From NCBI GenBank assembly GCA_023444445.1, contig JAEXMK010000182.1, positions 1 to 15,894 on the forward strand: a stretch of DNA of 15,894 bases, read 5' to 3'. The notes below the pieces were generated by a model. It saw only the letters and a program-made list of their open reading frames with translations. It had not been told where the DNA came from and made no database searches. Origin of the DNA: Pseudomonadota bacterium (GTDB taxonomy: Bacteria; Pseudomonadota; Alphaproteobacteria; Rhizobiales; Rhizobiaceae). Both the position numbers and the translations under genes were made by a program. This document shows positions 7,021 to 13,553 of this stretch, one piece after another (the first letter of the stretch is position 1; every line of letters begins with the position of its first letter).

Positions 7021-7813
7021 AACGGTATGAGCAGCCTGGGCTTCCGAGAATGCAACCCTGCTCGACCGCACCAGCAGGCGGTGTCTCGGGGGCTGGCTGA
7101 CCTTCAACCTGACCGCGCTGACCATCAAATTGAGGTCGCTGCCGATCGCGATCGCGATTGGCATCACGATTGCGGTCACGGTCGCGATTCTCTTCTTCCC
7201 AACGACGGCGATCATCGTCTCGACGCGGTCTGTCCCGATCACCCTGGTTCCAATCGCCGTAACGACGTTCCCAGCGACCATCATTTGGGCCGCCACCCTG
7301 ACGGGGATCACGCCAATCATCCCGGCGACCGTCACGCCACTCGTCACGCGGACGCGGGCGATCCCAGCCGGCACTCGGAGGCGGCGCATTCCAGTAACCG
7401 CCTGATGGCGGCGGGCGGCGCCAGCGATCACGCTCACGGTAAAAGTCGCGGTCGCGATAATAACGGTCCCAATAACGGCCCGCTTCGAAGGTGATGACGG
7501 GGACGCCGAGGTCGCGATAATAACGCGGCTCGACGTAGACGCGGTTTTGCCGGAACGTCGTCTGGATATAACGACCGGCGACCCATCCCCGACCGTTGAC
7601 AAAAGAAACGTCGCACCACGGCGTATCCGACAGGCAGCCATGCACCGTCAATGGTGCGCCGACCGGGATCACGACGACGGCCGGATAAGCCGTGCTCGGG
7701 CCGGACCGCATGTTTACATTCGCGGTGGCGAAACCGCGCGTCGCCGCTTCGGCAAGTGCCGGCGCGGCGAGCATGGCCACCAGCGCAATTGCGCCAAACA
7801 GTTTTTTCTTCAC
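7019..7813 (-). CDS. Secreted bacterial SH3-domain protein with Arg/Asp-rich tail
   Basis: A 264-residue exported protein of unknown role. Residues 1-23 form a Sec signal peptide (MKKKLFGAIALVAMLAAPALA, cleavage after A21 or A23). Residues about 28-83 are a bacterial SH3 domain (TANVNMRSGPSTAYPAVVVIP through GRGWVAGRYIQ), a fold often linked to cell-wall binding, with a Cys pair at 60 and 67. From about 95 on, the sequence is low-complexity and dominated by Arg, Asp, Tyr, Trp, Gly and Pro, with repeated RYYRD, RDRDR and DDWRD units. It ends with C254 and C261. The start is GTG at 7813 with GAGGAG at 7825-7820, six bases away. An upstream extension of the open frame would bury the signal peptide. 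It is divergent from ubiG. Confidence 0.82.
   Translation of the reverse strand: MKKKLFGAIALVAMLAAPALAEAATRGFATANVNMRSGPSTAYPAVVVIPVGAPLTVHGCLSDTPWCDVSFVNGRGWVAGRYIQTTFRQNRVYVEPRYYRDLGVPVITFEAGRYWDRYYRDRDFYRERDRWRRPPPSGGYWNAPPPSAGWDRPRPRDEWRDGRRDDWRDPRQGGGPNDGRWERRYGDWNQGDRDRPRRDDDRRRWEEENRDRDRNRDANRDRDRQRPQFDGQRGQVEGQPAPETPPAGAVEQGCILGSPGCSYR
7450..7525. repeat. Direct repeat within the SH3 gene tail, 60-base offset
   Basis: The 16-mer GGTCGCGATAATAACG occurs at 7450-7465 and again at 7510-7525, exactly 60 bases apart and in the same reading frame of the minus-strand gene, encoding the RYYRD units near residues 97-101 and 117-121. It suggests tail growth by tandem duplication of a 20-codon unit, now partly diverged. 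Confidence 0.6.
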
Positions 7814-7875
7814 TTCTTTCTCCTCAAGCAAAGGCCCGCTTTGCCCTTGTCGGCATCCACCACGTTCGATGGACG

Positions 7876-7894
7876 AGTATGCGTTCCGCATACT
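7876..7894. promoter_or_regulatory. Inverted repeat in the SH3-gene/ubiG divergent region
   Basis: AGTATGCG (7876-7883) and its exact complement CGCATACT (7887-7894) flank three bases. An outer pair, TTCGAT at 7865-7870 and ATCGAA at 7900-7905, extends the symmetry with an imperfect spacer. It lies 63 bases upstream of the SH3 gene start. It may be an operator or a 5'-leader stem-loop. I see no certain promoter next to it. Confidence 0.4.
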
Positions 7895-8070
7895 GCCACG
7901 ATCGAAAAATACGCGTTGCTGCATGAACGCAGCATGAAACAAATAAGATGCCTTTTCAGTTCCACCTGCGGCAATCCGCTCCCGGCAAATTACCGAAGGA
8001 ATGAACGGCCGGTCTTGACTTCGGGGGGCAATCATCCGACTTCAATGCAACAGCAATATGGAGCAGAACC

Positions 8071-8823
8071 ATGAGCGAAACCGCACAGACGACCGTCGAC
8101 CAGAGCGAGGTGGATCGCTTCTCCGCGATGGCTGCGGAATGGTGGAGCCCGACGGGCAAGTTCCGTCCGCTGCACAAGTTCAATCCGGTTCGGCTCGAAT
8201 ATATCCGCAACCGCGTCTGCGAAAATTTCGGCCGCGACCCCAAAACACACCGCCCGCTGGAAGGGCTGCGCGTACTGGATATCGGCTGCGGCGGCGGCCT
8301 ACTGTCTGAACCCGTGGCACGCATGGGTGCGGACGTGGTCGGTGCCGATCCCTCGGAGAAGAATATCGGCATCGCCTCCACCCATGCCCGCGAAAGCGGC
8401 GTCCACGTCGACTACCGCGCCGTGACCGCCGAACAGCTGCAGGAAGCGGGCGAAACCTTCGACGTCATCCTCAACATGGAGGTGGTGGAGCATGTGGCCA
8501 ATGTCGATTTATTCGTCACCACCTGCGCGAAAATGGTGCGCCCCGGCGGATTGATGTTCGCCGCCACCATCAACCGCACGCTCAAAGCCCGGGCACTGGC
8601 AATCTTCGCCGCCGAAAACGTTCTGCGCTGGCTGCCGCGCGGCACGCACCAGTATGAAAAGCTGGTCCGCCCGGAAGAACTCGAGCGGCCGATAGTGGCG
8701 AGCGGCATGGATATCATCCACCGCACCGGCGTCTTCTACAACGTGCTGCAGGATCGCTGGAATCTCTCACCGGATATGGACGTCAACTACATGATGCTGG
8801 CGAAACGACCGGCGGAGGGGTGA
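8071..8823 (+). CDS. ubiG: Ubiquinone biosynthesis 3-O-methyltransferase UbiG
   Basis: A 250-residue SAM-dependent O-methyltransferase that performs both O-methylations in ubiquinone synthesis at the inner-membrane surface. The N-terminus [32 protein letters not shown] (14-45) is a hallmark of UbiG/Coq3. Motif I is [28 protein letters not shown] (68-95), and NMEVVEHV (135-142) holds the E-x-x-E-H metal-binding cluster. [16 protein letters not shown] (155-170) and the C-terminal [13 protein letters not shown] also fit. GGAG at 8060-8063 is seven bases before the ATG. It is divergent from the SH3 gene and convergent with DUF1178, and likely monocistronic. A CTTGAC at 8014-8019 may be a -35 box, but no good -10 follows. 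Confidence 0.95.
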   Translation: MSETAQTTVDQSEVDRFSAMAAEWWSPTGKFRPLHKFNPVRLEYIRNRVCENFGRDPKTHRPLEGLRVLDIGCGGGLLSEPVARMGADVVGADPSEKNIGIASTHARESGVHVDYRAVTAEQLQEAGETFDVILNMEVVEHVANVDLFVTTCAKMVRPGGLMFAATINRTLKARALAIFAAENVLRWLPRGTHQYEKLVRPEELERPIVASGMDIIHRTGVFYNVLQDRWNLSPDMDVNYMMLAKRPAEG

Positions 8824-8911
8824 CACCCCCCACTTTCTATCCGGGCCGGCCAATTTCAATCCAGGCTGAAGATGCGCTGGATATTCCGCAGGGCATATTA
8901 TCAGGGTAAAC

Positions 8912-9340
8912 TCAGTTGACGTCGTCAGGCAACGCCGGCAGTGGCGCGATCTCTATGCCTTCGTCCAGCAGGGCCTTGGCTTCCTGCACCGACGCATTGC
9001 CAATAATGCCGCGCTCGTCCGCCTCGCCATAATGAATCTTGCGGGCTTCCTCGGGAAATTTGTCGCCGACGTCCTCGGCATTGGCACGGATATTGGCGAC
9101 GGCCTCGCGGATTTTCGCAATCGCCTCCTTTCTCGCCGTGTCCATAGCGAGCGTCTGGCGTTCATCCTTCTTGCGGGCGGTGGAGACGGAAGGCGCCATC
9201 AGGAGCTTGGAGACCTGCATGGAATTGCAGACCGGGCAGGACAAAAAACCACGCTGCAACTGATTGTCGAAATCGTTGCTACCGGCAAACCAGCCTTCGA
9301 ACTCATGGCCCTTTTCACAGGCCAGCGCATACCGGATCAC
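8912..9340 (-). CDS. DUF1178 family protein with zinc-ribbon-like N-terminus
   Basis: A 142-residue protein of the DUF1178 family, function unknown. The N-terminus (MIRYALACEKGHEFEGWF) has C8 and H12, followed by C35-P-V-C38, consistent with a small metal-binding ribbon. The middle is charged and helical, and the KIHYGEADERGIIGNAS segment at about 101-117 looks family-typical. The start is GTG at 9340, overlapping the nitrilase stop in a GTGA arrangement, so translation is probably coupled. It is the last gene of the comF-grxC-nitrilase-DUF1178 run and converges on ubiG, with 88 bases between that hold no clear terminator. Confidence 0.85.
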   Translation of the reverse strand: MIRYALACEKGHEFEGWFAGSNDFDNQLQRGFLSCPVCNSMQVSKLLMAPSVSTARKKDERQTLAMDTARKEAIAKIREAVANIRANAEDVGDKFPEEARKIHYGEADERGIIGNASVQEAKALLDEGIEIAPLPALPDDVN

Positions 9341-10197
9341 GCCGCCTCACCTCCGGCAGGTTTCAGGGGAATGACAGTGTCCAGTCCGAATTCGCGGGCA
9401 TTGCGGAGATTGGGTATTTTGCCACGCGCAGCCGCAACCAGCGACGTGTCGATCTCAGCGAAGATGATCTCTTCCCCCTCGCCGCCGGCCATGGCCAACA
9501 CTTTGCCCCAGGGGTCGATGATGATGGAATGGCCGAAGGTCTCACGACCATCCTCATGCACGCCGGCCTGTGCGGCGGCGATGACGAAAGCGCCGTTCTC
9601 GATAGCGCGGGCACGCAACAGGATTTCCCAATGGGCTTCCCCCGTCTGGCGCGTGAAAGCCGCCGGAACCGTCAGCACCTCGGCGCCGGCAAGCGCTTCC
9701 GCCCGGAAAAGCTGCGGGAAACGAACGTCATAGCAGATCGCAAAGCCGAATTTCGCCAATGGTAGATCGGCGATACGCGCTACTTCACCGGCTTGGTAAG
9801 CCGCGCTTTCACGCCAGCTTTCGCCATTGTCGAGATCGACATCGAACATATGGATCTTGTCATAGCTGCAGATGCGCGAACCATCCGGCGCGAAGAGAAA
9901 ACCGCGATTGGCGATCTTGCCGTCCGGGCGGGCAATGGCCGTGGAGCCGACATGAACGTGAATGCCGAGTTCGCGTGCCAGACGGGCGGCCGTGGCGACG
10001 ATGATGTCGCCTTCGTCATCGCGTAGCTGGGCGCGAAGCGCCTGCCTGTCCTTCTGGAGCGCGCCGGTCATTTCCGGCGTCTGCACATAAACAGCCCCTT
10101 CAGCCGCGGCGGTACGCACCAGTCGTTCCATATCGGCGGCGTTCCTGACCGTATCGACGCCGGAGCGCATCTGGATGGCGGCAGCCTTGAAACTCAT
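9337..10197 (-). CDS. Nitrilase-superfamily amidase, Nit1-like (possible deaminated-glutathione amidase)
   Basis: A 286-residue carbon-nitrogen hydrolase. The catalytic triad is visible: E42 (TPEMTG), K114 (YDKIHMFDVDL) and C155 (AICYDVRFPQLFR). The segments around HVHVGSTAIARPDGKIANRGFLFAPDG and GESWRESAAYQAGE resemble the Nit1/YbeM branch, members of which hydrolyse deaminated glutathione to alpha-ketoglutarate and Cys-Gly as metabolite repair. Amidase activity is well supported by family; the substrate is an inference strengthened by the glutaredoxin gene 24 bases upstream. The start is ATG 10197 with GGAGG at 10207-10203, five bases away; four codons upstream a TTG is possible but unlikely. 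The downstream DUF1178 gene overlaps by four bases. Confidence 0.88.
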   Translation of the reverse strand: MSFKAAAIQMRSGVDTVRNAADMERLVRTAAAEGAVYVQTPEMTGALQKDRQALRAQLRDDEGDIIVATAARLARELGIHVHVGSTAIARPDGKIANRGFLFAPDGSRICSYDKIHMFDVDLDNGESWRESAAYQAGEVARIADLPLAKFGFAICYDVRFPQLFRAEALAGAEVLTVPAAFTRQTGEAHWEILLRARAIENGAFVIAAAQAGVHEDGRETFGHSIIIDPWGKVLAMAGGEGEEIIFAEIDTSLVAAARGKIPNLRNAREFGLDTVIPLKPAGGEAA

Positions 10198-10221
10198 CAC
10201 GTCCTCCAAAAACCCTGCTGA

Positions 10222-10476
10222 TCAGGCCGCCAGCATGGCATCCAGTTTGCCGGCACGTTCCAGCGCATGCAGGTCGTCGCAACCGCCGACATGCTGGCCG
10301 TTGATGAAGATTTGCGGGAAAGTCGTGCCGCCGGATTTCTCAATCATTTCCTGCCGGTATTCCGGCGTCGTGGTGGCATTATATTCGGCGTAATCCACGC
10401 CCTTCATGTCCAGCAGCGCCTTGGCGCGCGCACAATAACCACAAAAATCACGTGTATAGATCGTTACCGGTGCCAT
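10222..10476 (-). CDS. grxC: Glutaredoxin 3 (GrxC)
   Basis: An 84-residue dithiol glutaredoxin, the usual length of the GrxC family, which reduces disulfides and glutathionylated proteins with glutathione. The active site is C12-G-Y-C15 (TRDFCGYCARAK). The cis-proline TTFPQIFINGQHVGG and glutathione-contacting GGCDDL motif follow at about 55-73. The ATG at 10476 is chosen because family members begin directly with the first beta strand (APVTIYTR). The upstream GTG extension of 19 codons runs through a hairpin and is not glutaredoxin-like. The ribosome site is weak (GAGG, eleven bases away). It lies between comF and the nitrilase, probably in one operon. Confidence 0.93.
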   Translation of the reverse strand: MAPVTIYTRDFCGYCARAKALLDMKGVDYAEYNATTTPEYRQEMIEKSGGTTFPQIFINGQHVGGCDDLHALERAGKLDAMLAA

Positions 10477-10496
10477 GTTCTTCAGAGCCTCGCAAA

Positions 10497-10514
10497 CGTG
10501 CGGCAAAACGCACG
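10497..10514. other. Stem-loop between comF and grxC
   Basis: CGTGCG (10497-10502) and CGCACG (10509-10514) form a perfect 6-bp stem around a 6-base loop in the 60-base comF-grxC gap. On the minus strand it is followed by TTTGCG, only a short T-run. It may weakly attenuate or process the transcript ahead of grxC. Confidence 0.4.
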
Positions 10515-10536
10515 ATAAAGTCATGTCATTCACGCT

Positions 10537-11328
10537 TCATATAGGGCCCGAAATGGCCATTGCAAAGGTCAAAACTGTCACATCCACGGCACCCGCCTTG
10601 CGCAGGGCGCGGCTTGCCGCACCCACCGTCGCGCCGGTGGTATAAACGTCATCTACCAGCACCACGCGCTTGCCGAAAATATCGGCTTCCCGGCCGGGCG
10701 CGAGCGAGAAAGCGCCCCGCACATTGTCCCGCCGGGCAAGCGCGGAAAGCCCCACCTGCCGCTCGGTCGGCTTCACGCGCAGCAGCGTGGCGGCGAGCAG
10801 AGGCTTGTCGGCGGCCTTGGCAAGATGCCGCGCCAGCTCGGCGGACTGATTGAAGCGACGGCGCAGGAAACGGCCGCGATGCAACGGCACCGGCACGACG
10901 CAGTCACAGGCATCGACTGTCCCGTCACTTGCCCGCAACATCCATAGCGCCATCAACCGGGCGAGATCGGTGCGATCCTGATATTTTAACCGATGGACCA
11001 GCTTGCGGGCAGTGCCCTCATGGGCGGCAACGGTACGCAGGCGGTCAAAGGGCGGCGGATCGGCGATGGCCCTCGCGCTGACGACACCTTCTCCGTGATC
11101 CCGCGCGAAGGGAATGCCGAGAACCTCGCAGAAAGGACGATCGATAAAATCGACATCCCTCCAGCAATCGGAGCATAAGGCGCCCTCACCACCCGTCATG
11201 CGATTACAGCCGGCGCAGGTCGGCGGATAGACGAGGCGGAAGAGCGAACGCGCGACCCCGCGAGCCGCGGCCGGCACCGCGGCAGACTTCGACAGCAATC
11301 CCGAAAACAGATCGTCACCAGCACCCAT
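10537..11328 (-). CDS. comF: ComF family phosphoribosyltransferase-like protein
   Basis: A 263-residue ComF protein. The N-terminal zinc-finger cysteines C38-x2-C41 and C52-x2-C55 (PPTCAGCNRM, ALCSDCWRD) precede a phosphoribosyltransferase fold with VPVPLHRGRFLRRRFNQSAELA (145-166), RVKPTERQVGLSALARRDNV (184-203) and the PRPP-binding loop VVLVDDVYTTGAT (222-234). In naturally competent bacteria ComF works with the uptake helicase; in non-competent alphaproteobacteria its role is unclear, perhaps DNA recombination or repair. The ATG at 11328 lacks a strong ribosome site. The longer upstream frame covers the divergent methyltransferase gene and is not considered real. It is first in the comF-grxC-nitrilase-DUF1178 run. 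Confidence 0.88.
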   Translation of the reverse strand: MGAGDDLFSGLLSKSAAVPAAARGVARSLFRLVYPPTCAGCNRMTGGEGALCSDCWRDVDFIDRPFCEVLGIPFARDHGEGVVSARAIADPPPFDRLRTVAAHEGTARKLVHRLKYQDRTDLARLMALWMLRASDGTVDACDCVVPVPLHRGRFLRRRFNQSAELARHLAKAADKPLLAATLLRVKPTERQVGLSALARRDNVRGAFSLAPGREADIFGKRVVLVDDVYTTGATVGAASRALRKAGAVDVTVLTFAMAISGPI

Positions 11329-11375
11329 GAGGTTGACTTTAGCGCCGAACGGGTGCCTTTGCGAGGACGAGACGC

Positions 11376-11412
11376 TCCGGTGCGACACCGGAAATAATGC
11401 CGAAAACGGCAT
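11376..11412. promoter_or_regulatory. Two tandem inverted repeats in the comF/methyltransferase divergent region
   Basis: TCCGGTG-CGA-CACCGGA (11376-11392, 7-bp arms) is followed by ATGCCG-AAAA-CGGCAT (11397-11412, 6-bp arms). They fill much of the 142 bases between two divergent starts and may be operators or leader hairpins. A TTGACT at 11333-11338 has no matching -10. Confidence 0.4.
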
Positions 11413-11470
11413 GACAGCAACGATACGGCCCGCCGATCCCAGAGGCGTTGAAGGCCAAGCAGGCAAGACG

Positions 11471-12352
11471 ATGGATATTCTTTTTGACCAGGCCCTGATT
11501 GAACAAAATCGCCACCGGGCATGGAGCCGGCGTGACGACAAGGCCCTGTTTCTTCTGGATATGGCAGCAGAGGAGCTGGCCGACCGGCTTGCGATCGTCG
11601 AGCGCAAGTTCGAGATGGCCATTGAGCTGCACGGCGGAACGGGCGTCACCGCCCGCCGCCTTTCCGAGACAGGAAAGGTGGACAGTGTTCACCGTATCGA
11701 AACCGAAAGCGCATTCGCGACAGACGGAAATATTCCCGAACCGGCGTCCATGGAGCATCTGCCGCTCGCGGAAGCCTCCGCCAATCTCATCGTTTCACCG
11801 CTTGCCCTGCACCTGACCAATGACACCCCCGGCGCACTGATCCAGATCCGGCGGGCATTGAAGCCTGACGGTCTGTTTCTCGGCGCCATTCCCGGCAGTG
11901 GCACCTTGCATGAGTTGCGCGACGTCCTGCTGACAGCGGAAGCGGAGTTGACCGGAGGTGCTAGCCCGCGCGTCATTCCCTTCGCTGATGTGCGGGATGT
12001 GGGTGCGCTGTTGCAACGGGCCGGTTTTTCGCTTCCCGTCACAGACGCGGAGACCTACACGGTGCGTTACGATTCGATTTTCCCCCTGATGCGCGACTTA
12101 CGTGCCATGGGCATGGCCAATCCGCTGGCAAGCAGAAGCCGAAAGCCGCTCAACCGCGCCTTTTTCCTGCGCGCCGCGGAGCTTTACGCCGAGCGCTATT
12201 CCGATCCCGACGGGCGGATAAGGGCGACATTTTCCATCATCTACGTATCAGGCTGGGCGCCGCATGAGAGCCAGCAGAAACCGCTAAAACCCGGCTCTGC
12301 AAAGGTGCGGTTGGCAGATGCGCTAAAGACGACCGAGGTGAAGCTTTCCTGA
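11471..12352 (+). CDS. NDUFAF5-like methyltransferase-fold protein (BioC-related)
   Basis: A 293-residue class I methyltransferase-fold protein. The opening MDILFDQALIEQNRHRAW and the closing part (LRAMGMANPL at 210-219, RATFSIIYVSGWAPHESQQKP at 251-271, then GSAKV) closely resemble mitochondrial NDUFAF5, a complex I assembly factor reported to hydroxylate an arginine in NDUFS7, and its alphaproteobacterial relatives. KPDGLFLGAIPGSGTLHELRDVL (131-153) fits post-SAM motifs. The usual glycine motif I is altered to AIELHGGTGVTARRL (50-64). ATG 11471 is chosen by this similarity; its ribosome site is weak, and the frame is open to 11327. BioC or another methylase is possible, but no biotin gene is near. 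It is convergent with the pilin gene, with 18 bases between. Confidence 0.78.
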   Translation: MDILFDQALIEQNRHRAWSRRDDKALFLLDMAAEELADRLAIVERKFEMAIELHGGTGVTARRLSETGKVDSVHRIETESAFATDGNIPEPASMEHLPLAEASANLIVSPLALHLTNDTPGALIQIRRALKPDGLFLGAIPGSGTLHELRDVLLTAEAELTGGASPRVIPFADVRDVGALLQRAGFSLPVTDAETYTVRYDSIFPLMRDLRAMGMANPLASRSRKPLNRAFFLRAAELYAERYSDPDGRIRATFSIIYVSGWAPHESQQKPLKPGSAKVRLADALKTTEVKLS

Positions 12353-12370
12353 GCTTTTAGCCAGACGGTT

Positions 12371-12538
12371 TCAATCGGCCAAAGTGTCTACGATGAATTG
12401 AAACACCGAATTGATATTGCTGCTTATTGTGCCTGCGCCAGCGATGAGCGCTGCGGAAATTACACCGACAATAAGCCCGTATTCAACCGCTGTCGCACCG
12501 TCTTCGTTTTTGCAAAAATTTATAAAAAAATGCAGCAC
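12371..12538 (-). CDS. Flp/Fap-type pilin subunit
   Basis: A 55-residue prepilin of the type IVb Flp class, assembled by Tad machinery into adhesive fibres. The short leader ends at G14, and EDGATAVEYGLIVGVISAALIAGAG (12-36) has the glycine cleavage site, the conserved Glu-Tyr pair at 19-20 and the hydrophobic helix. The start is probably GTG 12538, with GGGG eight bases upstream; ATG 12559 would give 62 residues with no ribosome site. The coding start is unusually A/T-rich. No Tad/Cpa assembly gene is in the window, so this is an orphan pilin unless the cluster lies outside. Confidence 0.8.
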   Translation of the reverse strand: MLHFFINFCKNEDGATAVEYGLIVGVISAALIAGAGTISSNINSVFQFIVDTLAD

Positions 12539-12653
12539 AGGATATTCCCCATCCACCATCCGGTGCGTTTCGACAACCGGCATATGCCCTGTTGAAATCA
12601 GCACCATTCTAGGTCGCCAATATGAGGAATCCGTTACCTTTGATGGTAAATGA

Positions 12654-12968
12654 TCAGCAACCGCCGTCGTTGCTGTAGCCCGTGACGACGCAGGGCATTT
12701 CCGGCATTGGCTGGGTGATACTGCGACGGATCGAATAGGTCTTGCCCACATCGGTCTTCTTGATGGAGCCCGTGCTGATCATGTCGAAATTCTCGGGGAA
12801 CTGTGCAACGCGCGTCTGCGATTTTCCGGCGAGCATCGGGGTAACGATCAAGGAAAGGGCGATGACCGCCGTGCCGAAAAGCAGAGCGACATTCAGGACG
12901 CCGGTACGACGAGTTTTGTTGGAATATGAATGACGACCTTCCACCGTCTTCCAGAAATCCTCGTTCAT
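12654..12968 (-). CDS. Small single-pass membrane protein, unrecognised
   Basis: A 104-residue protein of no family that I recognise. A basic N-terminus (MNEDFWKTVEGRHSYSNKTRRTG, 1-23) is followed by one hydrophobic span at about 25-45 (GVLNVALLFGTAVIALSLIV) and a roughly 60-residue polar tail containing ISTGSIKKTDVGKTYSIRRS and ending CVVTGYSNDGGC with two cysteines. By charge, the tail is probably periplasmic. GAGG six bases before the ATG supports the start. The Flp pilin follows 115 bases downstream on the same strand, so the two may be cotranscribed, but no function can be given. Confidence 0.6.
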   Translation of the reverse strand: MNEDFWKTVEGRHSYSNKTRRTGVLNVALLFGTAVIALSLIVTPMLAGKSQTRVAQFPENFDMISTGSIKKTDVGKTYSIRRSITQPMPEMPCVVTGYSNDGGC

Positions 12969-13139
12969 GACCAACCTCGTCTCGCGCAGTTTACCGCTTC
13001 TTTAGCTTAATAATCTGCCAGAGGGTGCTAAACGATCTCTTAACGAAGCTCCGTTTTGGCACGGCAAAACCGTGAATTCAGGGCATTTTCACAAAGCTGT
13101 GACGGGATATGACAGGAGGGCCTCAAGGGCCTCACGATT
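12969..13139 (-). promoter_or_regulatory. Intergenic region upstream of the small membrane protein
   Basis: This 171-base gap follows the mutT stop and precedes the membrane-protein start. It holds a small hairpin CACGG-CAAAA-CCGTG at 13061-13075 and a GGGCCTC tandem repeat near 13118-13133 just after mutT. I cannot name a promoter with confidence. Confidence 0.3.
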
Positions 13140-13553
13140 CTACAGCAAATCCTGGAGGAACGGGATGAGAGGCTCATCGGCCGGCGGCATGGGATAATCG
13201 CGCAGTGCCTGCGGTTTGACCCACTTCAGCGCCTGTCCTTCCCGGCCATGGGGAATGCCTTCATAACGACGGCACACGTAAAGCGGCATCAAAAGATGAA
13301 AGGTCTCGTAGGTATGGCTGGCAAAGGTCAAGGGCGCGAGACAGGCGACCTTGGTTTTGATGCCCAGTTCCTCGTCCAGTTCGCGCACAAGGGTTTCTTC
13401 CGGGGTTTCGCCGTGCTCCACCTTGCCGCCGGGAAATTCCCATAGCGCCGCAAGCGACTTGCCTTCCGGCCGCTGCGCCAGAAGAATACGCCCGTCCTGA
13501 TCGAGAAGCGCACAGGCGGCGACCAGCAAAATCTTTTTGCCCGCCTCGCTCAT
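13140..13553 (-). CDS. mutT: MutT-type Nudix hydrolase (8-oxo-dGTP diphosphatase)
   Basis: A 137-residue Nudix protein, the normal MutT length, which hydrolyses oxidised dGTP to keep 8-oxoguanine out of DNA. The complete Nudix box GX5EX7REUXEEXGU is at 43-65 (GKVEHGETPEETLVRELDEELGI). Upstream LLAQRPEGKSLAALWEFPGG (24-43) is typical of MutT. The ATG at 13553 overlaps the stop of the GNAT gene in an ATGA arrangement, so translation is probably coupled. Specificity for 8-oxo-dGTP is a family inference; other Nudix substrates cannot be excluded. It is the last gene of the argJ-GNAT-mutT run. Confidence 0.9.
   Translation of the reverse strand: MSEAGKKILLVAACALLDQDGRILLAQRPEGKSLAALWEFPGGKVEHGETPEETLVRELDEELGIKTKVACLAPLTFASHTYETFHLLMPLYVCRRYEGIPHGREGQALKWVKPQALRDYPMPPADEPLIPFLQDLL

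Noticed and set aside
7814..8035. Upstream extension of the SH3 gene
   Set aside because: It would place the signal peptide inside the protein, whereas the GTG at 7813 has a strong ribosome site.
8014..8043. CTTGAC as a ubiG promoter
   Set aside because: No acceptable -10 element at 16-18 bases; kept only as a remark.
11333..11361. TTGACT as a promoter for the NDUFAF5-like gene
   Set aside because: The sequence 17 bases downstream (CCTTTG) does not resemble a -10 box.
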